Shown piece after piece: positions 25,438 through 33,146 of a stretch of DNA of 44,756 nt. Location: positions 1 to 44,756 of the forward strand of contig DAINQU010000022.1 in assembly GCA_036742455.1 (NCBI GenBank), given 5' to 3'. The notes beneath the pieces were generated by a model. That model was given only the letters and a program-made list of their open reading frames with translations, had not been told where the DNA came from and searched no databases. This stretch comes from CAIKZZ01 sp036742455. GTDB lineage: Bacteria; Pseudomonadota; Gammaproteobacteria; Steroidobacterales; Steroidobacteraceae. The translations under genes were made by a program, and so were the position numbers. Each line of letters starts with the position of its first letter. Position 1 is the first letter of the stretch.

Positions 25438-25932
25438 ATGTCTGACGAAATCTCGACCGAAGTCGCACCGGCCGCTCCGGAAGCGCCGCAAAACGATCTG
25501 GTCCTGCAGAACATCTACATCAAGGACGCGTCCTTCGAAGCGCCCAACGGCCCGAACCTGCAGGTTGCCGAATGGAACCCGCAGTTCGGTATGAACATGA
25601 ACACGTCGACCAATCTGGTCGCGGAGAATGTTCATGAAGTCGTCCTCTCGATCACCCTCGAAGCGAAGGTGGCCGATAAGATTGCTTACCTCGCCGAGGT
25701 GAAGCAGGCTGGGATCTTCGTGATTCGCGGCTTTGAGATGGAAGATCTGCGCCGCATCCTCGGCTCGTTCTGCCCGAACACGCTGTTCCCGTATGTTCGT
25801 GCCGCGATTTCGGACCTCGTTTCAAAGGGCGGATTCCCGCCGTTCCTGCTCCCGCCGGTCAACTTTGATCAGTTGTTCCAGCAGTCGTTGGAAGCCGCTG
25901 CGCGCCAAGCGCAGACGGGCACGGTTAACTGA
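25438..25932 (+). CDS. secB: protein-export chaperone SecB
   Basis: Homotetrameric cytosolic chaperone that keeps preproteins unfolded and hands them to SecA. The 164-residue length is typical. Diagnostic segments are NIYIKDASFEAPN (about 24-36), the conserved VVLSITLEAK block and CPNTLFPYVRAAISDLVSKGGFPPFLLPPVNFD (from about residue 119). AGGA lies 6 nt before the ATG. It is preceded by grxC and followed by gpsA, a conserved order. Confidence 0.96.
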   Translation: MSDEISTEVAPAAPEAPQNDLVLQNIYIKDASFEAPNGPNLQVAEWNPQFGMNMNTSTNLVAENVHEVVLSITLEAKVADKIAYLAEVKQAGIFVIRGFEMEDLRRILGSFCPNTLFPYVRAAISDLVSKGGFPPFLLPPVNFDQLFQQSLEAAARQAQTGTVN

Positions 25933-25961
25933 ATCGGGAACCCTCCGGCGAGGCGGCATCA

Positions 25962-26957
25962 TTGCCGCCGATCGCCGTATTGGGCGCCGGTTCTTGGGGC
26001 ACCGCGCTCGCGATTCAGTTCGCGCGCGCGGGACGCCCGACTCGCCTATGGGGCCGAAACCCGACGCACTTAGCAGCGTTGCAGTCCGCGCACTGCAACG
26101 AGCGGTATTTGCCCGGGGCACGCTTCCCGGACTGCTTGGTCGTTGATACCGAGCTCGCGCACGCGGTCGAATCTGCGCTGGATGTGGTGGTTGCGGTCCC
26201 GAGCCACGCGTTTCGCGACACGTTGGTCGCACTGGCGCCGTGGCTACGTCCGGGTCAGCGCGTCGCGTGGGCGACGAAAGGCTTCGAACCCTCGTCGCTG
26301 CAGTTGCCCCATCAGGTCGCCCGATCCATCTTGGGTGCTGGCGTCCCCGTGGCCGTGCTGTCCGGCCCGACCTTCGCGCGAGAAGTCGGTCTCGGCTTGC
26401 CGACGGCCCTGACGGTCGCCTCCCCGGATCCGACGTTCGCAGACGCCTTAGTGCGCTCGATATCGGGGCTCAATTTTCGCGGCTATACCTCCGACGATAT
26501 CGTCGGGGTGGAGGTCGGTGGTGCGGTCAAGAACGTCATCGCCATTGCCACCGGGATCGCGGACGGCATGGGGTTCGGGGCCAATACACGAACCGCACTG
26601 ATTACGCGGGGACTGGCCGAGATGACGCGGCTCGGTCTGGCGCTCGGGGCACGGCCGACGACGTTCATGGGACTCGCCGCCTTGGGCGATCTCGTGCTCA
26701 CGTGCACGGATGACCAGTCACGAAATCGCCGTTTTGGCCTCGCGATCGCGCGCGGACTGAGCGCTGCCGAGGCGCTGGCGGAGATCGGTCAAGTGGTGGA
26801 GGGCTACGACGCCGCGCGGACGGTCCATGCCGTCGCCGCCAGCGCCGGCGTAGACATGCCGATCGCCGGTGCCGTCCATCAGGTGCTGCACGAAGGCCTC
26901 TCGGCCCCGGAAGCGGCTCGCGCGCTGATGGAGCGGGAGTTGCGCCCGGAGCACTGA
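25962..26957 (+). CDS. gpsA: NAD(P)-dependent glycerol-3-phosphate dehydrogenase
   Basis: Reduces dihydroxyacetone phosphate to sn-glycerol 3-phosphate, the precursor of phospholipids. 331 residues. The Rossmann motif GAGSWGTALA (about 7-16) is followed by LWGRNP, VAVPSHAFRD, ATKGFE, SGPTFAREV and the catalytic-Lys segment GGAVKNVIAIATGIADG. The C-terminal GFGANTRTALITRGLAEM and EGYDAARTV blocks complete the fold. It must start at TTG 25962, giving MPPIAVLGAGSWGTA, with GAGG about 8 nt upstream; no ATG is available. It converges with the unknown membrane gene, 3 bp away. Confidence 0.95.
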   Translation: MPPIAVLGAGSWGTALAIQFARAGRPTRLWGRNPTHLAALQSAHCNERYLPGARFPDCLVVDTELAHAVESALDVVVAVPSHAFRDTLVALAPWLRPGQRVAWATKGFEPSSLQLPHQVARSILGAGVPVAVLSGPTFAREVGLGLPTALTVASPDPTFADALVRSISGLNFRGYTSDDIVGVEVGGAVKNVIAIATGIADGMGFGANTRTALITRGLAEMTRLGLALGARPTTFMGLAALGDLVLTCTDDQSRNRRFGLAIARGLSAAEALAEIGQVVEGYDAARTVHAVAASAGVDMPIAGAVHQVLHEGLSAPEAARALMERELRPEH

Positions 26958-26960
26958 CCG

Positions 26961-27362
26961 TCAGTCGGTGTGGCGTGGGTACAGGCGTCGTTGCGCCCAT
27001 TCGGCGATCTTTTGCCCGGCGACCAACACGCCGATCAACCCGACGGCAAGCCACGGCATTCCGCCGGGCGGCAACCCGGCACCCCGCCAAAGCCACTCGT
27101 AAACGCCGACAGCTGCCGCCAACAAAAGACCGCCGCTAACGCAGTATCGAGGCCACAAAAACAACGGAGTCCCCGTGACCAGCGCGACGGCAAAGAGAGC
27201 TCGCGGCACCGCCGACAGGTGTAAAAAAGCCGGCGGCGCCCACAGGAAGGCCGACGGGCCCCGAAAAATGGCCCACACTATGGCGAGCCGTAAACTGCCC
27301 ATCATCAGCGGCATCACGCGCCGTCGCCAAGCCGGAAGCAGGGAACCGTCAGGGTGCAACAC
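26961..27362 (-). CDS. unrecognised membrane protein
   Basis: I do not recognise this 133-residue protein. It is strongly hydrophobic, with probable membrane segments at about 20-35, 52-70, 74-92 and 102-119, a basic N-terminus (PAWRRRVM) and a basic C-terminal tail (AQRRLYPRHTD). The start used overlaps the trmL stop by 14 bp, which suggests coupling; Met17 (MPLMMGSL) would avoid overlap. It converges with gpsA at 3 bp. Codon use looks like its neighbours. It occupies the spot where cysE might be expected between gpsA and trmL, but it is not an acetyltransferase. Confidence 0.65.
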   Translation of the reverse strand: MLHPDGSLLPAWRRRVMPLMMGSLRLAIVWAIFRGPSAFLWAPPAFLHLSAVPRALFAVALVTGTPLFLWPRYCVSGGLLLAAAVGVYEWLWRGAGLPPGGMPWLAVGLIGVLVAGQKIAEWAQRRLYPRHTD

Positions 27363-27828
27363 GGCATTCCTCCATCGCGAAGCCGTTCTGACGCCAGGCT
27401 TCGAAGATCACCAAGGCCACGGAGTTCGACAGGTTAATACTGCGATTGCCGGGGCGCATCGGGATGTTCAGGATCGTCTCGGGTGCGAACTGAGCCAGTC
27501 GTTCGGCGGGCAACCCTTTCGTCTCACGGCCGAAGAGAAACGCATCGCCTGGGCGAAACGCGACGTCGCTGTAGCAGGTCGCCCCACCGGTCTCGACAAC
27601 CCAGAGCCGCTCGGGCCGGAGGCTCGCAAGGCACGCGTCCAGACTGGAATGCTCGTGGACCCTCGCCATTTGATGGTAATCGAGGCCGGCACGTCGAACG
27701 TGCGCCGAGTCCAAGGAAAATCCGAGCGGGTGCACCAAATGCAGCTGACAACCGGTATTCGCCGTCAAACGGATGACGTTGCCGGTATTCGGTGGAATTT
27801 CGGGTTCGTGCAAGATGATGTGGAACAT
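27349..27828 (-). CDS. trmL: tRNA (cytidine/uridine-34 2'-O)-methyltransferase
   Basis: SPOUT-fold methyltransferase that 2'-O-methylates the wobble base of tRNA-Leu. The 159-residue length is typical of TrmL (YibK). Motifs: HEPEIPPNTGNVIRLTANTG (7-26), LFGRETKGLP (knot) and IPMRPGNRSINLSNSVALVIFEAWRQ (near 121-146). It lies beside the gpsA block, matching the usual enterobacterial neighbourhood (gpsA-cysE-trmL), but on the opposite strand. Divergent from the dihydroorotate dehydrogenase gene by 37 bp with a shared TATAAT region. Confidence 0.94.
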   Translation of the reverse strand: MFHIILHEPEIPPNTGNVIRLTANTGCQLHLVHPLGFSLDSAHVRRAGLDYHQMARVHEHSSLDACLASLRPERLWVVETGGATCYSDVAFRPGDAFLFGRETKGLPAERLAQFAPETILNIPMRPGNRSINLSNSVALVIFEAWRQNGFAMEECRVAP

Positions 27829-27852
27829 AGTCCGGCTCAGTGGGAAGCGCGG

Positions 27853-27859
27853 TTATAAT
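27853..27859. promoter_or_regulatory. two-sided -10 element between trmL and pyrD
   Basis: On the plus strand TATAAT (27854-27859) is a perfect -10. On the minus strand the same bases give TATAAC (27858-27853), 5/6 to consensus. The plus -10 ends 6 bp before the pyrD ATG, so its transcript would have little or no leader; the minus -10 leaves about 16 nt before trmL. No convincing -35 on either side. Confidence 0.5.
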
Positions 27860-27865
27860 CCTCGC

Positions 27866-28822
27866 ATGAGCACGGTCCGTGAAGCCCCCGCCGCGTCCCT
27901 CGCCACGACTTTCTGCGGACTGTCGTTCGCCTCCCCGCTCGTGCTCCTGTCAGGGTGCGTGGGGTTTGGCGAGGAGTACACCCGCGTCGAGGGTTTTTCC
28001 AACACGGACTGCGGTGCCGTTGTCCTCAAAGGGACGACCGGTAAAGCCCGACCCGGCAACCCAGCCCACCGAGTCTATGAGACCCCGAGTGGCATGCTGA
28101 ATGCGATCGGGCTGCAGAATCCCGGTGTCGACTATGTGGTGGATCACATTCTGCCGACGCTCGATTTTTCCGAGACCCGATTCATTGCCAACGTGTCGGG
28201 CAGCACCCTTGAGGAGTATGTCGAGGTGGTCAGCCGCTTCGACGATTCGCCCATCGACGCGATGGAGATCAATATCTCCTGCCCCAATGTCAAAGAAGGG
28301 GGTGTTCAGTTCGGGAACAGTCCGGAGATGAGTGCACGCGTTGTCGCCGCGTGCCGGGCCGCGACGCGCAAGCCCCTCATCACCAAACTGTCACCGAATC
28401 AAACGGACATCAAAGAGAGCGCTCGCGTCTGTATTGAAGCCGGCACCGACGCGCTCTCGGTCATTAATACCGTCATGGGCATGGCCATTGACGTACACAG
28501 TCGTCGCCCGGTCATCGGCAATATTCAGGGCGGATTGTCCGGCCCCGCGATCAAACCCATCGCGCTCCTGAAAGTGCATCAGGTCTACGACATCGCGAAG
28601 CATCACCGCATCCCGATCATCGGCCAAGGAGGCATCGCGAATGGCACGGACGCACTGGAGTTTTTGATCGCTGGGGCGAGCGTGGTCGGGTTAGGCACAG
28701 GCCTATTCTATGATCCGCATCTGTGTCGGAAGATCAATGCGGAGATCGCGAGCTATCTCGCCGCGCATGGCTTCAGCAGCGTTTCAGAACTGACCGGTAC
28801 GCTGGACACCACGCGCCGCTAA
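27866..28822 (+). CDS. pyrD: class 1B dihydroorotate dehydrogenase catalytic subunit
   Basis: Flavoenzyme of the FMN-dependent dihydroorotate dehydrogenase family, forming orotate in pyrimidine synthesis. The 318-residue soluble protein resembles class 1B (PyrDB) proteins rather than the quinone-linked class 2 enzyme usual in gammaproteobacteria. The catalytic base is Cys139 in NISCPNVKEGG, where class 2 has Ser. TKLSPNQTDI, VINTVMGM, GGLSGPAIKPIALLKV and IIGQGGIANGTDALEFLIAGAS fit class 1B. Class 1B normally needs the FeS/FAD subunit PyrK, which is not in the window. The start ATG 27866 lies 6 nt after a TATAAT. A PreA-like dihydropyrimidine dehydrogenase domain is the main alternative. Converges with the MscS gene. 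Confidence 0.85.
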   Translation: MSTVREAPAASLATTFCGLSFASPLVLLSGCVGFGEEYTRVEGFSNTDCGAVVLKGTTGKARPGNPAHRVYETPSGMLNAIGLQNPGVDYVVDHILPTLDFSETRFIANVSGSTLEEYVEVVSRFDDSPIDAMEINISCPNVKEGGVQFGNSPEMSARVVAACRAATRKPLITKLSPNQTDIKESARVCIEAGTDALSVINTVMGMAIDVHSRRPVIGNIQGGLSGPAIKPIALLKVHQVYDIAKHHRIPIIGQGGIANGTDALEFLIAGASVVGLGTGLFYDPHLCRKINAEIASYLAAHGFSSVSELTGTLDTTRR

Positions 28823-28844
28823 GTCGCTGCGCAGACCTCACGCG

Positions 28845-29900
28845 TCACTCACGGGGAACCACCGACGCGAAGTGGATTCCGTCCTGCGCGAACGCCGACG
28901 CGATGGCCAGCAAGACTTGCTCTTGGGCTCCTAAGAACGTGCCGTAGTCTGAGCCCGGCACCACGAAGGCGAACTCGAGTTCAAATCCGTTGACGCCGGC
29001 GGCGACAACGTTCGCCCGCTCGAACGTTGCGTCGGCACAGGCCGCCACCGCCTCTCGTACCAACGCCGGCGCGCGGCTGAGGCGTTCGGGTGACGTGCTG
29101 TAGTTCAGGCTAAAACGGATGACGGCGCGACGTTGATCGATACGGCCGTAATTACGGATCCGTATTTTGCCCATCTCGGCGTTCGAAACGACGATCTGTT
29201 CGCCGGATACGCTGCGTAAGCGCGTGCTCTTCACACCGATCGCTTCGACCGTGCCGGTGTAACCACTGTCCAGCGTCAACGAATCGCCCACCTCGAAGGG
29301 CTTATCGAGGGCAATCGACACCGACGCCAGCAAATCGCCCAACACATTTTGCACAGCCAATGCGACGGCGATGCCACCGATACCGAGGCCGGTCAGCAGC
29401 GCTTTGACCTGTACGCCTAGGTTGTCCAACACCAGCAGCAGTACGATGGCCCAAATCAATAAATTCGCAACAAATCGGAATATCGTGACGAGCGTCTGGG
29501 TGCTGCGATCGGCGTAACGACTGGCGGACTCCTCAAGATAGAGTCGCACGGCCACGGACGCCCAAATCCCGATCTGAATGGCGACCAAGATCACGATGGA
29601 GGCACTGATGCCGTGCTCCGCGCGAGCGGGTAGATCCAAGTACTTGGAACCGACCGCCAAAGAAGCGGCAAATAACGGGGTCAGACGGGTGCTTCGCGCC
29701 AATCGAAGGGCGAAACGTACGCCGGCGGGCAGTTCACTACCGGTAAAGCGTCGCGTGCGTCGTTCGATCTGGCGACGGATGAGAAGTAAGACCGTGAACG
29801 TCGCCAATCCGAAGAGCAACGCCGATATCCAATCGATCAGCGAGTTGCCCAGAAACGTACCGGCCGGCCCTAGGCCGAGAATGCGCATCAGATTTTGCAT
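28845..29900 (-). CDS. MscS-family mechanosensitive ion channel
   Basis: Inner-membrane channel that opens under osmotic downshift. 351 residues. Hydrophobic helices near 21-42, 86-104 and 139-160 precede the pore helix TM3 (LLTGLGIGGIAVALAVQN, about 166-184, Gly/Ala pattern of MscS). The beta domain follows with SIALDKPFEVGDSL and GYTGTVEAIGVKSTRLRS. The C-terminal alpha/beta domain runs to the end. GAGG lies a few bases before the ATG. It stands alone, 71 bp downstream of ntrC on the same strand; it converges with pyrD. Closer to the MscS-like channels of intermediate size than to MscK. Confidence 0.92.
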   Translation of the reverse strand: MQNLMRILGLGPAGTFLGNSLIDWISALLFGLATFTVLLLIRRQIERRTRRFTGSELPAGVRFALRLARSTRLTPLFAASLAVGSKYLDLPARAEHGISASIVILVAIQIGIWASVAVRLYLEESASRYADRSTQTLVTIFRFVANLLIWAIVLLLVLDNLGVQVKALLTGLGIGGIAVALAVQNVLGDLLASVSIALDKPFEVGDSLTLDSGYTGTVEAIGVKSTRLRSVSGEQIVVSNAEMGKIRIRNYGRIDQRRAVIRFSLNYSTSPERLSRAPALVREAVAACADATFERANVVAAGVNGFELEFAFVVPGSDYGTFLGAQEQVLLAIASAFAQDGIHFASVVPRE

Positions 29901-29971
29901 GGGCCTCTTCCGTGCATGAAGCTATCGGCAGCCTAAGCGCTCAAGGCAAGGATCGCCAGTCGGCCGCGCCA

Positions 29972-31387
29972 TCACGCCGCATCGTCGGACAGATGCGGGG
30001 CGTCCATCCCGAGCTCCCGCATCTTGCGCGTCAGCGTATTACGCCCCCAACCCAGCACTTTGGCGGCATCTTGGCGTCGCCCCTCACACCGGGACAACGC
30101 GACACGGATCAGCGTGCGTTCAAATTCCGGCAGTGCAGTGTCCAATAACGGCGATTGCCCGACGGCGATGTGGCCTCGCGCCCATTGTTCCAACGCACGC
30201 GCCCAATCACCCGGTACGTCGCCACCGACGCCGCCGACTTCCACGGGCACATCCTCCCCTCGAATTTCCCGGCCCGGCGCCGCCACGGTCAGGCGACGGC
30301 ATACGTTGACGAGTTGTCGGACGTTCCCGCTCCAATCCGCGCTGACGAGACGCGCTTCAGCGTCCGCCGTCAGCACTTTCGTTTCAACACCGAGTTCTTT
30401 GGCGGCGAGTGCCAGGTAGTGTCGCAGCAGTTCCGGAATGTCTTCGCGCCGAGACCGCAGCGGTGGCAGAAGAATTCGGATGACGTTTAGGCGATGCAAA
30501 AGGTCTTCACGGAACAGGCCCGCACTGACACGCGCCTCGAGATCTTGGTGCGTCGCGGCGATCACGCGCACGTCGACGCGTATCGGCGTATTGCCGCCCA
30601 CGCGGTAGAACTCGCCCTCCGCAAGGACACGGAGCAACCGCGTTTGCAATTCCTTGGACATATCGCCGATCTCGTCCAGAAACAGGGTACCCCCGTCCGC
30701 TTGTTCAAATCGGCCGCGTCGCAAACTGTCCGCACCGGTGAAGGCCCCTCGTTCGTGGCCGAAGAGCTCGGATTCGAGCAGGTCGGGTGTAAACGCCGAC
30801 GTGTTCAACGCGATGAACGGCTTGCCCGAACGCGGGCTGTGACGATGTAATGCCCGTGCAACCAATTCTTTGCCGGTACCGGACTCGCCGTTGATCAGGA
30901 CCGTCATGGCCGATCGCGACAAGCGCCCGATGGCGCGGAACACTTCCTGCATCGCGGGCGCATGACCCAACAACTCTGGAATGGTGGCGGCCGGTGGCTC
31001 CGTCTCTTTGATCGGCTCTGCTTGTTGGGCGGCGCGACGCACCAACGTCACCGCATCATCAATATCGAATGGTTTGGGGAGATACTCAAACGCACCGCCT
31101 TGGTACACCGCGACCGCAGAATCGAGATCGGAGTGTGCCGTCATCACGATGACCGGCAGCATCGGATGAGACGTCTGGACTTCTTGCAGTAGCTTGAGTC
31201 CGCTCTTACCCGGCATGCGAATGTCGGTGACCAACACATCGGGGCAGCTGAGGCGCAGCGCATCGATGGCGGACTGTGCTTCCTCAAAGGCTCGCGGGGA
31301 CATTCCTGCGGCTTTCAAGGCGCGATCCAACACCCAGCGTATCGAAGAGTCGTCATCGACGATCCACACGTTTAATCCGTCAGCCAT
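29972..31387 (-). CDS. ntrC: nitrogen regulator NtrC
   Basis: Enhancer-binding response regulator that activates sigma-54 promoters under nitrogen limitation. 471 residues: receiver (1-120) with Asp55 in TDIRMPGKSG and Lys105 in LPKPF; AAA+ domain (about 138-370) with Walker A GESGTGKE (167-174), the sigma-54 contact loop GAFTGA (214-219) and LFLDEIGDM; Fis-type helix-turn-helix at the end (RQDAAKVLGWGRNTLTRKMRELG). It overlaps ntrB by 8 bp. Its own binding sites are visible upstream of glnA at 34692-34740. Confidence 0.96.
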   Translation of the reverse strand: MADGLNVWIVDDDSSIRWVLDRALKAAGMSPRAFEEAQSAIDALRLSCPDVLVTDIRMPGKSGLKLLQEVQTSHPMLPVIVMTAHSDLDSAVAVYQGGAFEYLPKPFDIDDAVTLVRRAAQQAEPIKETEPPAATIPELLGHAPAMQEVFRAIGRLSRSAMTVLINGESGTGKELVARALHRHSPRSGKPFIALNTSAFTPDLLESELFGHERGAFTGADSLRRGRFEQADGGTLFLDEIGDMSKELQTRLLRVLAEGEFYRVGGNTPIRVDVRVIAATHQDLEARVSAGLFREDLLHRLNVIRILLPPLRSRREDIPELLRHYLALAAKELGVETKVLTADAEARLVSADWSGNVRQLVNVCRRLTVAAPGREIRGEDVPVEVGGVGGDVPGDWARALEQWARGHIAVGQSPLLDTALPEFERTLIRVALSRCEGRRQDAAKVLGWGRNTLTRKMRELGMDAPHLSDDAA

Positions 31388-32444
31388 GAGACTCTCCCTC
31401 TAACGGCAGCAATAAGGTGAATACCGTACGCCCCGGTCTACTTTCGAATTCAATGAGCCCTCCGTGACGCGTCGCAAGATCTTGTGCGACAGCGAGGCCC
31501 AGTCCGGTTCCTTCCGGACGGCTCGTCACGAGCGGATAAAAAATCTTGTCGGCAATATCGATCGGGACGCCGGGTCCGTCGTCTTCAAAATCGATGCGTG
31601 CAACGATCCGATGCCGGCGAGCGCCGATGGTCGCTCCCACAATCGCTCGGGAACGGATCGTGACTCGCCCGTGCGCGCCAACCGCCTGAACGGCATTGCG
31701 GCCGAGATTCAGGAGCGTCTGGATCATCTGCCCGCGATCGACGAATACGGCGGGCAGACTCGGATCGTAGTCGCGAATCAGTTCGACGCCCGATCCGGCA
31801 TCGTGCGCCAGCAAACGGTAAACATGCTCGAGCAGTTCATGGGGATTGATGGCCGCTTTGCTGGGCAGCGAACCGGGACCCAGAAGGTTATCCACCAATG
31901 CCCGTAAACGGTCCGCCTCCCGAATAATCAGTCGCGTGTAGTCGCGTACCGTATCCGTCGGCAATTCCCGTTCGAGGAGTTGCGCGGCACCGCGTAATCC
32001 ACCCAACGGATTTTTAATTTCATGCGCGAGTTGGCGGACCATTAGACGGTTGCCATCGAGTTGTGCGAGCAGCGCAGTTTCTCGAGTGATGCGCTGCTGG
32101 CGGGTGGTATCGGTGATCTCCAAAAGCACAGTATCGCCATCGGTCAGCGTCGCGATGCAATCCACCACCAGATGACTGTCGTCGCGCATCACCGGCTGTA
32201 ACGTCAACATTCGATGGGTAATAGGCTCCACGGATGTGCGAGCGCGACGCAGTAATGCCGTCAGTGGCGCAGGATCACGCACAAAGGCAAGCAGCGGTTG
32301 TCCCACCACTTTGTTCTGTCCGGCCGCCAACAGCGTCTGCGCCGCAGCGTTGAGGTAGCCCACGATGTCGTTGCCATCGATCACGACAAGCGCCGTCGAG
32401 AGACTGTCTAATTGGGGCGCTCCGACGCCGGGTATGGCGGCCAT
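31380..32444 (-). CDS. ntrB: nitrogen sensor kinase/phosphatase NtrB
   Basis: Cytosolic kinase of the NtrB/NtrC system, controlled by PII protein. 354 residues: PAS domain (about 10-115, LSTALVVIDGNDIVGYLNAAAQTLL), dimerisation/phosphoacceptor region with His141 in QLAHEIKNPLGGLRGAAQLLE, then N-box NLGRNAVQAV, DDGPGVP and GTGLGLAVAQDLATRHGG of the ATPase domain. No transmembrane helix. The ntrC start lies inside its 3' end. The DUF4124 gene is 28 bp upstream, so glnA-DUF4124-ntrB-ntrC can be read as one cluster. Confidence 0.96.
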   Translation of the reverse strand: MAAIPGVGAPQLDSLSTALVVIDGNDIVGYLNAAAQTLLAAGQNKVVGQPLLAFVRDPAPLTALLRRARTSVEPITHRMLTLQPVMRDDSHLVVDCIATLTDGDTVLLEITDTTRQQRITRETALLAQLDGNRLMVRQLAHEIKNPLGGLRGAAQLLERELPTDTVRDYTRLIIREADRLRALVDNLLGPGSLPSKAAINPHELLEHVYRLLAHDAGSGVELIRDYDPSLPAVFVDRGQMIQTLLNLGRNAVQAVGAHGRVTIRSRAIVGATIGARRHRIVARIDFEDDGPGVPIDIADKIFYPLVTSRPEGTGLGLAVAQDLATRHGGLIEFESRPGRTVFTLLLPLEGESHG

Positions 32445-32472
32445 TAGTGGCCGCCCTCCGCGACTGACGCGG

Positions 32473-33036
32473 TCAGCGCGGTCTCTTCACCGTGGAACCC
32501 ACCGGTGGGCTTGCGATTGACGCCTGCCGTACGTGAAAGGTCAGCGGTGCCGACGCAATCAATGTGTGATTGCTGGCGTCTGTCACCCAGGCGCGCAAAA
32601 CGTGCTCGCCCCGCGGCGCGGGGAGATCCAGAGAAAGGCTTCCGTGACTGTCGTAACGCTGCCCGTCCAGCTCGAACCACAACGTATGTCCAATGCCGAG
32701 CGCTGGAGTCAATTGGACGCTGCATTGAACGATTCCACCCGTTTCAAAAAGGACGGCATCCGCGTTGGGTGCCGTGATTTCCAGCGTTGTATACGTAGCG
32801 ACGCTCTGGGCATTGTTCGGCGGCACGACGACCACTGGGCGAGTAGCGGAGTGGTAGCCCTGTGCGACCGGCATTTCGACGGGTGTACTGCCGGGGATGG
32901 GTCGGTCAGACCAGTGAACGACGCCATCGGTGTCGACCCAACGGTATAAGGTTGCTGCCTGGGCTGACAATCCGACCAGAATCGCGACGAGGAGCGATCG
33001 CGTATGGCGTGACGGGGCGGACGTTCTGGAGTGCAT
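32473..33036 (-). CDS. secreted DUF4124-domain protein
   Basis: A 187-residue exported protein with a signal peptide (about 1-28, ...LLVAILVGLSAQA) and an N-terminal DUF4124 motif TLYRWVDTDGVVHWSDRPIPG (about 29-49). The rest contains a beta-rich domain with LEITAPNADAVLFETGG and HVLRAWVTDASNHTL, probably immunoglobulin-like. ATG 33036 is preferred: the frame opens earlier, but those residues run through the glnA terminator region and spoil the signal peptide. Proteins of this type often sit between glnA and ntrB in gammaproteobacteria; their function is unknown. Confidence 0.87.
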   Translation of the reverse strand: MHSRTSAPSRHTRSLLVAILVGLSAQAATLYRWVDTDGVVHWSDRPIPGSTPVEMPVAQGYHSATRPVVVVPPNNAQSVATYTTLEITAPNADAVLFETGGIVQCSVQLTPALGIGHTLWFELDGQRYDSHGSLSLDLPAPRGEHVLRAWVTDASNHTLIASAPLTFHVRQASIASPPVGSTVKRPR

Positions 33037-33088
33037 GTCATCAGCATAGCCCTCGGCTTTTCTGGTGACAAAGGTCCCCGTGGCAGCC

Positions 33089-33136
33089 GCCTCCCCCGGG
33101 CCGGGGGAGGCGACGGGGTCCGTGTGACCGGACCCC
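33089..33136 (-). terminator. two tandem GC-rich hairpins after glnA
   Basis: Stem 1: GGGGTCCG/CGGACCCC at 33115-33136, 6-nt loop. Stem 2: GCCTCCCCC/GGGGGAGGC at 33089-33111, 5-nt loop. Both perfect, starting 10 bp after the glnA stop. On the minus strand only a short CCTTTG follows, so strict intrinsic termination is uncertain. Attenuation of read-through into DUF4124-ntrBC is likely. Confidence 0.65.
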
Positions 33137-33146
33137 GCCTCGGCCA

